From Polaromonas jejuensis NBRC 106434 (lineage in GTDB: Bacteria > Pseudomonadota > Gammaproteobacteria > Burkholderiales > Burkholderiaceae_C): 41,567 nt of DNA. Below the pieces are notes generated by a model, which made no database searches, had not been told where the DNA came from, and worked only from the letters and a program-made list of their open reading frames with translations. Shown in pieces: positions 1 to 8,118 of this stretch; position 1 is the stretch's first letter, and every line of letters starts with the position of its first letter. The DNA is taken from assembly GCF_001598235.1 (NCBI RefSeq), contig NZ_BCYO01000032.1, positions 1 to 41,567 on the forward strand. The letters run 5' to 3'. Made by a program: the position numbers and the translations under genes.

Positions 1-1
1 A

Positions 2-3000
2 ACGTCCTTCTCTGCGGCGGAAGGCGCTTTCACGCCGATGCTGACCGGCCGTAGCTCGCTGCGCGACGCCATCACGGCCGCGTACCGCCGTCCCGAACCC
101 GAAGCCGTGGCCGACCTGCTGCGCCAGGCCGCCATGCCCGAGACCGAGAGCGCCCAGGTCCATGCGCTCGCGCGGCGCATCGCCCAGACCTTGCGCGAGC
201 GCAAGGCCACCGGTGGACGCACGGGCCTCGTGCAGGGGCTGCTGCAGGAGTTTGCCCTGTCCTCGCAGGAAGGCGTGGCGTTGATGTGTCTGGCCGAGGC
301 ACTGCTGCGAATTCCGGATGCAGCCACGCGCGATGCACTGATCCGCGACAAGGTCAGCGCGGGCAACTGGCGCTCGCACCTGGGGCAAAGCCCCTCGCTT
401 TTCGTCAATGCGGCGGCCTGGGGCCTGCTGCTGACCGGCAAGCTGGTTTCCACGCACAGCGAAGCGGGCCTGTCGTCGTCCCTCGGTCGGCTAATCGGCA
501 AAGGGGGCGAGCCGCTGATCCGCAAGGGCGTGGACATGGCGATGCGCATGATGGGCGAGCAGTTCGTCACCGGCGAGACTATTGGCGAGGCGCTGGCCAA
601 TGCGCGCAAGCACGAAGCACAAGGCTTCCGCTACAGCTACGACATGCTCGGAGAGGCTGCCCTGACGGCCGAGGACGCCCGGCGCTACCTGGCTTCCTAT
701 GAACGGGCGATCCACGAAATCGGGAAGGCATCCAACGGACGCGGAATCTACGAGGGCCCAGGCATCTCCATCAAACTGTCGGCCTTGCATCCGCGCTATA
801 GCCGCGCGCAGTACGCGCGCGTGATGGACGAGCTCTACCCCGTCGTGCTGCGCCTGACGGAGCTCGCCAAGCGCTATGACATTGGGCTGAATATCGATGC
901 CGAGGAAGCGGATCGTCTAGAACTCTCGCTGGACCTGCTGGAGCGCCTGTGCCACGAGCCGTCCCTGGCAGGCTGGAACGGCATCGGCTTCGTGATCCAG
1001 GCCTACCAGAAGCGCTGCCCCTTCGTGATCGACCATGTCGTCGATCTGGCTCGCCGCAGCGGGCACCGCCTGATGATCCGCCTGGTCAAGGGAGCATATT
1101 GGGACAGCGAAATCAAGCGTGCCCAGCTCGACGGGCTGGACGACTACCCCGTCTACACCCGAAAGCCCCACACGGACCTCTCGTACATTGCCTGTGCGCG
1201 CAAGCTGCTGGCGGCGCCCGAGGCGGTCTTCCCGCAGTTCGCCACGCACAACGCCCACACGCTCGCGGCCATCTACCGGCTCGCCGGCCAGAACTACTAC
1301 GCGGGCCAGTACGAGTTCCAGTGCCTGCACGGCATGGGCGAATCGCTCTATGAACAGGTCGTCGGGCCGCTGGCCGGGGGCAAGCTGGGCCGCCCCTGCC
1401 GCATTTACGCCCCGGTGGGCACGCACGAGACGCTGCTGGCCTATCTGGTGCGGCGCCTGCTGGAGAACGGTGCCAACACCTCGTTCGTGAACCGCATCGC
1501 CGACGGCAGCATCCCCATTGATGCGCTGGTGCAGGACCCTGCGGAGGCCATCGCCCAAGCCGCCGCGCGCGACGGCGTCGTGGGACTACCTCACCCGGCC
1601 ATCCCATTGCCCAGCGCGCTCTATGGCGAGAAACGCGCCAACTCCCGCGGCCTGGACTTGGCCAACGAGGCCCAACTGGCCGCGCTGTCCCGCGTGCTCG
1701 GGGAAGGCGCACACGCCGTCTGGACGGCCGAGCCCCTACTCGCCGACGGTGTGGCGCCGCAGGGAGAGCCCTCCACCGCTCAGCCGGTGCGCAACCCCGC
1801 CAACCATGACGACACCGTGGGCCAGGTTCGCGAGGCTTCCGAGGCTGACGTATGCGCGGCCCTCGACACCGCCGTGGCGCAGGCTCCCGTCTGGGCTGAG
1901 CAGGAACCCGCCCAGCGCGCGGCAGCGCTGTTGCGCGCCGCCGACGGCCTGGAAGCCAGCATGCCCCGTCTCATGGGCCTGCTCATGCGCGAAGCCGGCA
2001 AGACCGCCGCCAATGCCATCTCCGAAGTGCGCGAGGCCGTGGACTTCCTGCGCTACTACGCGGTGCAGGTTAACAGCAGCTTTGATAACGCCACCCATCT
2101 GCCATTGGGCCCAGTGGTCTGCATAAGCCCCTGGAACTTCCCGCTGGCCATTTTTACCGGCCAGGTAGCGGCAGCACTGGCAGCCGGTAACACTGTGTTG
2201 GCCAAGCCGGCTGAGCAGACGCCGCTGGTTGCCGCTGAGGCCGTACGCGCACTGTGGGCGGCGGGCGTGCCGCGCGGCGCGCTGCAACTACTGCCGGGAC
2301 GAGGTGAGACCGTCGGTGCGCAGCTCGTGGGCGACGAGCGCGTCAAGGGAGTGATGTTCACCGGCTCCACCGAGGTCGCGCGCCTCCTGCAGCGCGCGCT
2401 GGTCGGGCGCGTGGACGAGCATGGCGCCGCCATTCCACTGATCGCCGAGACGGGCGGGCAGAACGCGATGATCGTGGACTCGTCCGCGCTGGTGGAACAG
2501 GTCGTGGGCGACATCATTGCGTCGGCCTTCGACAGCGCCGGCCAGCGCTGCTCGGCACTGCGCGTGCTGTGCGTGCAGGAAGACGCGGCCGACCGCGTGA
2601 TCGACATGCTGCGCGGTGCAATGAACGAATACCGGATTGGCGACCCCGGGCAGCTCGATGTGGACATCGGCCCGGTCATCGATGCTGAAGCTAAGGCCAA
2701 CATCGAGAAGCACGTCGAGTTCATGCGCGCCAAGGGGCGGCGAGTGTACCGACCCGCCAGTGCGGCGCCGCCTCAGGGAACCTTCGTGCTCCCCACGCTC
2801 ATCGAAGTCGACAGCATCGCCGACCTGCAGCGCGAGATCTTTGGCCCGGTGCTGCACGTCGTTCGTTACGAGCGCCCCGCGCTGCGCGAGGTGGTGGAGG
2901 CTATCAACGCCACCGGCTACGGCCTGACGCTGGGCGTGCACACGCGCATCGACGAAACCATCGCCCAGGTGGTCGACCAGGCACGGGTGGGCAACGTCTA

Positions 3001-3757
3001 CGTGAACCGCAACATCGTCGGCGCGGTGGTGGGCGTTCAGCCCTTCGGCGGTGAAGGCCTGTCGGGCACCGGCCCCAAGGCCGGCGGTCCGCTGTATCTG
3101 CTGCGTCTGCTGGCGCGCAGCCCGGCCGGCGCCGCACGCGCAGCCATCTTGAGAGACGATGCGGTGGCGAGCGCCACCGCATCGTCCACGGAGTCAGCGG
3201 CGGAGCCGACGGGCCCGCTGGCCGCACTGCGAGACTGGGCTTCAGCCCATGGCCAGTCCCAGTTGGCCAATGCGTGCGCATCCATGCACCAGCACTCGCC
3301 AAGCGGGCTGACCCGCGTGCTACCAGGGCCCACTGGCGAGCGCAATGTCTACAGCACAGTGGCCCGTGATCGGGTGCTGTGCTTGGCCGCCGAACCGGAC
3401 GACCTTCTTGCACAGTTGGCAGCCACCTGCGCGGTTGGCGCCATGGCCGTCTGGCCCGTCGAGGCCCATGACCTGCTGGGGCGCTTGCCGCCGGGGCTCC
3501 GGAGCCATGTAACCCTGGTGGAAGACTGGAAGTGTCCCAGCGTGCTGTACGACGTGGTACTTCACACCGGCGATGCGGCAGAGCTGCTCGACGTATCAGC
3601 CACGCTTGCGCGGCGCCCGGGGCCTATCGTGAGCGTGACGTCGATCAAGCCTGGCGCGTACGAGAGCGTGGCGCTGGAACGTTTGGTCATCGAGCGCTCG
3701 CTGAGCCTCAACACTGCGGCAGCCGGGGGGAACGCCAGCTTGATGACCATCGGTTGA
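2..3757 (+). CDS. putA: Bifunctional proline dehydrogenase / delta-1-pyrroline-5-carboxylate dehydrogenase PutA (5' end probably outside window)
   Basis: Oxidises proline to glutamate: an FAD-linked proline dehydrogenase makes pyrroline-5-carboxylate and an NAD-linked aldehyde dehydrogenase converts it to glutamate. Numbering from the ATG at 38, the proline dehydrogenase barrel spans about residues 190-490 (GISIKLSALHPRY near 244; CLHGMGE and the R/N-rich barrel end near 430-480). The aldehyde dehydrogenase domain covers about 560-1040, with catalytic Glu804 (AETGGQNA) and Cys838 (SAGQRCSALRV). A C-terminal ALDH-like domain ends in TAAAGGNASLMTIG. No ribbon-helix-helix DNA-binding domain is visible, so it is likely not an autorepressor. 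The frame is open from base 2 through the ATG at 38, that ATG has no well-placed Shine-Dalgarno, and the upstream codons read like a PutA N-terminus, so the true start probably lies left of the window. It converges on gdhA, which consumes the glutamate formed. Confidence 0.95.
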   Translation, partial: TSFSAAEGAFTPMLTGRSSLRDAITAAYRRPEPEAVADLLRQAAMPETESAQVHALARRIAQTLRERKATGGRTGLVQGLLQEFALSSQEGVALMCLAEALLRIPDAATRDALIRDKVSAGNWRSHLGQSPSLFVNAAAWGLLLTGKLVSTHSEAGLSSSLGRLIGKGGEPLIRKGVDMAMRMMGEQFVTGETIGEALANARKHEAQGFRYSYDMLGEAALTAEDARRYLASYERAIHEIGKASNGRGIYEGPGISIKLSALHPRYSRAQYARVMDELYPVVLRLTELAKRYDIGLNIDAEEADRLELSLDLLERLCHEPSLAGWNGIGFVIQAYQKRCPFVIDHVVDLARRSGHRLMIRLVKGAYWDSEIKRAQLDGLDDYPVYTRKPHTDLSYIACARKLLAAPEAVFPQFATHNAHTLAAIYRLAGQNYYAGQYEFQCLHGMGESLYEQVVGPLAGGKLGRPCRIYAPVGTHETLLAYLVRRLLENGANTSFVNRIADGSIPIDALVQDPAEAIAQAAARDGVVGLPHPAIPLPSALYGEKRANSRGLDLANEAQLAALSRVLGEGAHAVWTAEPLLADGVAPQGEPSTAQPVRNPANHDDTVGQVREASEADVCAALDTAVAQAPVWAEQEPAQRAAALLRAADGLEASMPRLMGLLMREAGKTAANAISEVREAVDFLRYYAVQVNSSFDNATHLPLGPVVCISPWNFPLAIFTGQVAAALAAGNTVLAKPAEQTPLVAAEAVRALWAAGVPRGALQLLPGRGETVGAQLVGDERVKGVMFTGSTEVARLLQRALVGRVDEHGAAIPLIAETGGQNAMIVDSSALVEQVVGDIIASAFDSAGQRCSALRVLCVQEDAADRVIDMLRGAMNEYRIGDPGQLDVDIGPVIDAEAKANIEKHVEFMRAKGRRVYRPASAAPPQGTFVLPTLIEVDSIADLQREIFGPVLHVVRYERPALREVVEAINATGYGLTLGVHTRIDETIAQVVDQARVGNVYVNRNIVGAVVGVQPFGGEGLSGTGPKAGGPLYLLRLLARSPAGAARAAILRDDAVASATASSTESAAEPTGPLAALRDWASAHGQSQLANACASMHQHSPSGLTRVLPGPTGERNVYSTVARDRVLCLAAEPDDLLAQLAATCAVGAMAVWPVEAHDLLGRLPPGLRSHVTLVEDWKCPSVLYDVVLHTGDAAELLDVSATLARRPGPIVSVTSIKPGAYESVALERLVIERSLSLNTAAAGGNASLMTIG

Positions 3758-3879
3758 TAACTGGTCCGGAATTGGCGCTTATCGCGTCGACCGAACCGGC
3801 CATTCGCCAAGCCCGACGAGTGCGGCCAAACTGACGTCACCGCCTGCTGTGCTACCCGTCGAGGGAATTTCTCCTGGCA

Positions 3880-3906
3880 AAGGAGGCGCTCGGCGACGCC
3901 TTCCTT
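3880..3906. terminator. Possible bidirectional hairpin between convergent putA and gdhA
   Basis: In the 249-bp gap between the two convergent genes, AAGGAGGCG (3880-3888) can pair with CGCCTTCCTT (3897-3906) around an 8-base loop with one bulged base. Only a short T-rich stretch follows on the + strand, so it is a weak intrinsic terminator at best. Its position between convergent stops is the main support. The rest of 3758-4006 shows nothing recognisable. Confidence 0.3.
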
Positions 3907-4006
3907 TGATGCGCAGGAGTTGAAACGATGGTGAACGTAAGACAATGCGATGCAAGTCCATATGTGGAGCCTTGCCAAAGCAGCGTCGGGGCACCATTGC
4001 CAAGCT

Positions 4007-5305
4007 TCATGGATACAGGCCGCGTTCCTCGCGCGCCATCAGGATACGTTCACAGGCAACCGCGTAAGTCGCCGTGCGCAGCGAGATTCTGTGCTGGTCG
4101 GCCTTTTCCCAGATGTGGTTCAAGGCGCCCACCATGATGCGATCCAGCCGCTGGTTGATCTCGTCTTCGGTCCAGAAGAAGCTGGAAAAGTCCTGCACCC
4201 ATTCGAAGTAGGAGACCGTCACGCCGCCGGCGTTGCAGATCACATCCGGGACGACGAGCACCCCGCGTTCAGCCAGGATGTCGTCGGCCTGTGGCACGGT
4301 GGGACCGTTGGCGCCTTCGAGCACCAGCTTGGCGTTGACCCGGTTCGCGCGCGCGGCGGTCAGCTGCCCCTCGAGCGCTGCGGGAATCAGGATATCTGCC
4401 TTGACATTCCAGAACTCTTCGTTGTCGCAACGTTGCCCTTCCTTGAAGTTCGCAATGCCCCCCTCGCTCTTGGCAAAGGCAATGAGCCGTGGCATGTCAA
4501 AGCCCTGCTCGTTGATCAGCGTACCGGTGTGATCCTGTACGGCCACGACTCTTGCCCCCGCCTCCGCGAACAATTCGGCCGCGACCGATCCCACGTTGCC
4601 GAAGCCCTGCACGGCAACTCGCGCTGATTGAAGATCCAGTCCGATGCGCCGCGCGGCTTCCCGCCCAGTGACGAATACGCCTCTCCCCGTGGCCTTGACA
4701 CGGCCCAGAGATCCGCCGAGGTGGATGGGTTTGCCCGTCACCACGCCGGTGGCGGTTGCCCCGCTGTTGATGGAATAGGTGTCCATCATCCAGGCCATGA
4801 TTTCCGCGTTCGTGTTCACATCGGGCGCGGGAATGTCGCTGTGCGGGCCGATGATGATGCCGATCTCGCTCGTATATCGGCGTGTCAGGCGCTCCAACTC
4901 CTTCTTTGACAGCTGCTTGGGCTCGACGCGAACGCCGCCCTTGGCGCCGCCATAGGGCAGATTTACCGCCGCGCACTTGACGGTCATCCAGGCGGACAAG
5001 GCCATCACCTCTTCGAGGGTCACGTCGGGGTGGAACCGCACGCCGCCCTTGCCGGGCCCACGCGACAGGTTGTGCTGCACGCGATAGCCCTCGAAGTGGG
5101 CGATGCTGCCGTCGTCCAGCTCGATCGGCACGTCAACGACCAACGCGCGCTTGGGACGCTTGAGGGTCTCCCCCCAGCGGGCCAGGCTGCCCAGGTAGGG
5201 CATGACCCGATCCACTTGCGAGAGGTAGGTGTCCCATGGACTGCCCGGGACAGGGTTGACATAGGAAAGAGAGCTGACGCTGCCCGGTTTGATGTTTTCG
5301 CTCAT
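4007..5305 (-). CDS. gdhA: Glutamate dehydrogenase (Glu/Leu/Phe/Val dehydrogenase family)
   Basis: Interconverts glutamate with 2-oxoglutarate and ammonia, using NAD(P). At 432 residues it is normal for the hexameric ~45 kDa class. The N-terminal dimerisation/substrate domain (about 30-170) carries NLSRGPGKGGVRFHPDV and the glycine-rich catalytic-lysine motif PYGGAKGGVR. The Rossmann domain (about 190-420) has the dinucleotide loop GFGNVGSVAAELF, then NAGGVTVSYFEW. The ATG is preceded by AAAGGAAG about 6 nt upstream, which fixes the start. It lies 86 bp downstream of ndh on the same strand and may be co-transcribed. Placement opposite putA fits joint use of proline-derived glutamate; GabT also needs 2-oxoglutarate as amino acceptor. 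Cofactor preference cannot be read from the sequence with confidence. Confidence 0.94.
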   Translation of the reverse strand: MSENIKPGSVSSLSYVNPVPGSPWDTYLSQVDRVMPYLGSLARWGETLKRPKRALVVDVPIELDDGSIAHFEGYRVQHNLSRGPGKGGVRFHPDVTLEEVMALSAWMTVKCAAVNLPYGGAKGGVRVEPKQLSKKELERLTRRYTSEIGIIIGPHSDIPAPDVNTNAEIMAWMMDTYSINSGATATGVVTGKPIHLGGSLGRVKATGRGVFVTGREAARRIGLDLQSARVAVQGFGNVGSVAAELFAEAGARVVAVQDHTGTLINEQGFDMPRLIAFAKSEGGIANFKEGQRCDNEEFWNVKADILIPAALEGQLTAARANRVNAKLVLEGANGPTVPQADDILAERGVLVVPDVICNAGGVTVSYFEWVQDFSSFFWTEDEINQRLDRIMVGALNHIWEKADQHRISLRTATYAVACERILMAREERGLYP

Positions 5306-5391
5306 AGAGTGCTTCCTTTAGGTTAGGTTGATTCCGAACCGCGTGCTGTGCCGCGGCAAATTGATTCGTGACATAGAGCGCGGGCGTGCAG

Positions 5392-6735
5392 TCAGTGCAA
5401 CTTCACGCGCGGTCGGGTTCCTCGGGAGAGAAAGCGTGCCAACATATCGAGGGCCGCCTTGGGCAGGCCATGTAGCGCTCGCTGGTGCATCTGGTACAGA
5501 GACACGTACATCAACCAGGCGAAGTAACCCTCCAGCCACAGGTTGCGACCGACCAGCCCGCCCATGAGGTTGCCCACCGTGCTGTACCTTCCGAGCGAAA
5601 TGAGCGAACCGAAATCTCGGTACCGCCACGGCTTCAGGGGCTTGCCGGCCAAACGCCTGACGAGACCGTCGGCCAGATGCGAGGCCTGTTGGTGCGCGGC
5701 CTGCGCGCGCGGCGGTACGCACAAGTTGTCTTCGCGCCCGAGCCAGGGACACGCTGCGCAGTCGCCGATGGCGAACACGTCATCATCAAGAGCGCTCTGC
5801 AGCGTGGGGCGTACCCGCAACTGATGGATGCCGTTGCTTTCCAGGCCATCGAGTCCACTCAGAAACTCCGGTGCCTTGACTCCCGCCGCCCAGACCACCA
5901 GTTCCGCAGGAATGCAGCGCCCGTCGGCCAGCTGGACGGAGCGCTCCAGCACCTCCGAAACGCGTGCCCCGGTATGGACCGTGACGTTCAGCGCTTGCAA
6001 CTGCCTCGCGGCGCCCTCCGAAAGACGGTGTGGCACGGCCGGCAGGATGCGCGGGCCTGCCTCGATCAGATGAATGCCGAGCTGGGTATGGTCCAGACGC
6101 TCCAGGCCGTAGCTCAGCAGCTCTCGCGTGGTGTGCGTTAGTTCCGCAGCGAGCTCGACGCCCGTGGCGCCGGCGCCAATGATTGCCACCTGCAGTTGGT
6201 GCGGGCGCAGTGCCTCGCTTTGCGCGTGCGCGCGGATGCAGGCGTTGACGAGACGCCGATGGAACTGCTCCGCGTCGGCAGGCGTCTCCAGCGCGATCGC
6301 ATGCTCACGCACTCCCGGCGTTCCGAAGTCGTTTGTCCGGCTTCCCACCGCCAGTACCAGGGTGTCGTAGGCGATGTCGCGCAGCGGCGTGACGACCTCG
6401 CCGAACTCGTCGACGTGCGGCGCGAGATGCACCACCCGCCGGTTTCGATCCAGCCCAGTCATTTCACCAATGCGGTCGGTGAAGCCATGCCAGTGGCCTT
6501 GCGCCATGTAGCTCAGCTCGTGCATGCCCAGGTTCATGCTGCCAGCGGCGATCTCGTGCAGGTGCGGCTTCCAGAAGTGGGTGGACTTCTTGTCGATGAG
6601 GGTGATGTGCGCGCGTCCACGTTTTCCGAGACGGTCGCCCAGCATGGTGGCCAGTTCCAGGCCGCCGGCACCGCCGCCGACGATCACGATGCGGTGCAGC
6701 GAATCCGCTCCAGTTGTCTGCTGTGTCGGGCTCAT
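5392..6735 (-). CDS. ndh: Type II NADH:quinone oxidoreductase
   Basis: Single-subunit, non-proton-pumping NADH dehydrogenase that passes electrons from NADH through FAD to the quinone pool at the inner face of the membrane. At 447 residues it is of family length. The FAD-binding Rossmann motif IVIVGGGAGGLELA lies at residues 16-29 (GGGAGG at 20-25). The NADH-binding motif VAIIGAGATGVELAAEL is near residue 170, and a second FAD contact, VFAIGDCAACPW, is near residue 320. The C-terminal ~80 residues (GGLVGRNLWLEGYFAWLMYVSLY onward) are amphipathic or hydrophobic, as expected for membrane attachment. The start is supported by GAGGG 8 nt upstream. Its ATG overlaps the stop of a short frame derived from a decayed lldD-like gene (6732-6842). 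It would reoxidise NADH made by PutA, GdhA and the aldehyde dehydrogenases in the region. Confidence 0.9.
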   Translation of the reverse strand: MSPTQQTTGADSLHRIVIVGGGAGGLELATMLGDRLGKRGRAHITLIDKKSTHFWKPHLHEIAAGSMNLGMHELSYMAQGHWHGFTDRIGEMTGLDRNRRVVHLAPHVDEFGEVVTPLRDIAYDTLVLAVGSRTNDFGTPGVREHAIALETPADAEQFHRRLVNACIRAHAQSEALRPHQLQVAIIGAGATGVELAAELTHTTRELLSYGLERLDHTQLGIHLIEAGPRILPAVPHRLSEGAARQLQALNVTVHTGARVSEVLERSVQLADGRCIPAELVVWAAGVKAPEFLSGLDGLESNGIHQLRVRPTLQSALDDDVFAIGDCAACPWLGREDNLCVPPRAQAAHQQASHLADGLVRRLAGKPLKPWRYRDFGSLISLGRYSTVGNLMGGLVGRNLWLEGYFAWLMYVSLYQMHQRALHGLPKAALDMLARFLSRGTRPRVKLH

Positions 6736-6842
6736 GAACTAGACCCTCGGATGCGTGCCCGGCAAGAGGACTCTCGCATCGACCTGGGCCATCTGCGTCT
6801 TGCGAGTACACGCAGGCCCTCGATGTTGGTGATGATGGTCAT
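6732..6842 (-). pseudogene. Remnant of the 5' end of an FMN-dependent L-lactate/alpha-hydroxyacid dehydrogenase
   Basis: Reading the minus strand from the ATG at 6842 gives a 36-codon frame that starts MTIITNIEGLRVLARRRWPR. From memory of the family, many Burkholderiales alpha-hydroxyacid dehydrogenases (LldD type) begin with ITNIEDLRVL, two or three basic residues, then a valine-proline-arginine stretch and MFYDYADSGS. The first ~20 codons therefore look like a preserved gene start. After that the reading diverges and runs into the ndh start, overlapping it as ATGA. The remaining ~360 codons are absent. It lies 51 bp downstream of the beta-propeller gene, where an L-lactate dehydrogenase would fit beside dld. 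The match is short, so it could be chance, but the order of identities and the ATG position argue for a remnant. Confidence 0.6.
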
Positions 6843-6893
6843 GCGCAAGTAACCTTCGGCAGTTTCTTTTGGAGGCGTCCGGGCATGACGTTG

Positions 6894-8081
6894 TCAGTAA
6901 GCCACCGCGCGCATGGCAGCCGGATGCCCTGGCAACTTGATGCGCTGACCGGTGTCCTTCAGGCGATCGCCATCGACGCGCAGGACCGAGATGTCGCCGT
7001 CCAAGAAGTTACCGACGTAGAGGTACTGCCCGTCCGGACTGAAGACCACGCCTTCGGGCAATGCGCCGACTTCGACTTCGGCCACCTTGCTGACCTTGCG
7101 CCCGTCGATCTTGAGCAGGGCCACGGAACCCTTCGGGTGGTAGAACCAACTCTTGCGGTCATTGTTGGAACCGCGGATCAGGGCAACCGCCGCATGCCTG
7201 CCGGTCGGGCTGACGGCCAGGCCTTCGGGACCGTCGTCCACCACGACCTTGTCGATGGTGCGCGGCGGGCTGGCCTCCAGGTCCACCACGCTGATCGTGT
7301 CGACATGACCGTCCGACGCATTCGGATTGCCCATGTCCAGCGAGAGCGCCAAGCGTCCGTCGGGAGTCACCGCGACGTTATAGGGCGTTACGCCGACGCC
7401 GATGTCGTTCTTCTTGTCGTAGCTCGCCTTGCCGTTGTCGAAGTGGATGACGCCCAGGGCGTTGGCGTTCATCTTGACCACGAAGGCGCGCTTGCCGTCG
7501 GCCGCGAAGCTCACGGCCACCACGTGTTCGCCGATCGCCACCGTGTCGCTGACGCTGACCCGGCCGCCTTCGATGTTGAGCACGGTCACCGAGTTGTCGG
7601 CGCGGTTGGCGACGAGGCCCATGCGCCCATCACGGCTGATGGCCATGCCGGACGGCTGACGGCCCACCGTGACGGTGTCGACCACTTTGGGCGGGTTGGC
7701 GCCAAGGTCGATGACGTTCAGTTTGTTGTCGGGCGCCGGCTTCCACGCTTCGCCATCCTTGTTCCAGGCCATTGGGTTCGTGATATAGGCGAACCGCTGG
7801 TCCGGCGCAACGGCCAGGTTGGTCGGTGGGCCGAAGATGGAGTTGTCGAGCTTGAGCGTCGCCACGAGTTGCGGCATGGCCGGATTACGCCCAATGTCGA
7901 AGATCTGCACGCTGTCCTGCCCGGGTGGCAGGAAGCGGATGCGACCGTTTTCGTCCCAGGTCACTTTTTCGTCATTGCCAACGATCATGTAGGCAGGATC
8001 GGCGGCGTGCGCCGCAGGGAGGGCACTCAGGCCCACCAGGGCCGCCGCGAACCACGCAATGGCGCGTGCTGGTTTCTTCAT
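6894..8081 (-). CDS. Exported YncE/lactonase-like beta-propeller protein
   Basis: Predicted periplasmic seven-bladed-type propeller of 395 residues. The start at 8081 (MKKPARA) is chosen because GGAG sits 9 nt upstream and a clear Sec signal peptide follows (lysines, then AIAWFAAALVGLSALPAAHA, cleaved before ADP). The body is made of repeated strands typical of YVTN/SMP-30-like propellers: PTNLAVAPDQRFAYITNP, QPSGMAISRDGRMGLVAN, TPYNVAVTPDGRLALSLDMG, GPEGLAVSPTGRHAAVAL, LPEGVVFSPDGQYLYVGN. It is last in the gabT-gabD-dld operon, 37 bp after dld. By eye about half its residues match the cytosolic paralogue at 19273-20406, including the N-terminal KVTWD(E)NGRIRFLPPG signature. Substrate and function are unknown. 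A lactonase acting with the adjacent D-hydroxyacid dehydrogenase, or an accessory binding protein, is possible. Confidence 0.85.
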   Translation of the reverse strand: MKKPARAIAWFAAALVGLSALPAAHAADPAYMIVGNDEKVTWDENGRIRFLPPGQDSVQIFDIGRNPAMPQLVATLKLDNSIFGPPTNLAVAPDQRFAYITNPMAWNKDGEAWKPAPDNKLNVIDLGANPPKVVDTVTVGRQPSGMAISRDGRMGLVANRADNSVTVLNIEGGRVSVSDTVAIGEHVVAVSFAADGKRAFVVKMNANALGVIHFDNGKASYDKKNDIGVGVTPYNVAVTPDGRLALSLDMGNPNASDGHVDTISVVDLEASPPRTIDKVVVDDGPEGLAVSPTGRHAAVALIRGSNNDRKSWFYHPKGSVALLKIDGRKVSKVAEVEVGALPEGVVFSPDGQYLYVGNFLDGDISVLRVDGDRLKDTGQRIKLPGHPAAMRAVAY

Positions 8082-8118
8082 ATGCTTTGTCTCCAGAAAG
8101 TGATGGCGTGGCGGTGCC

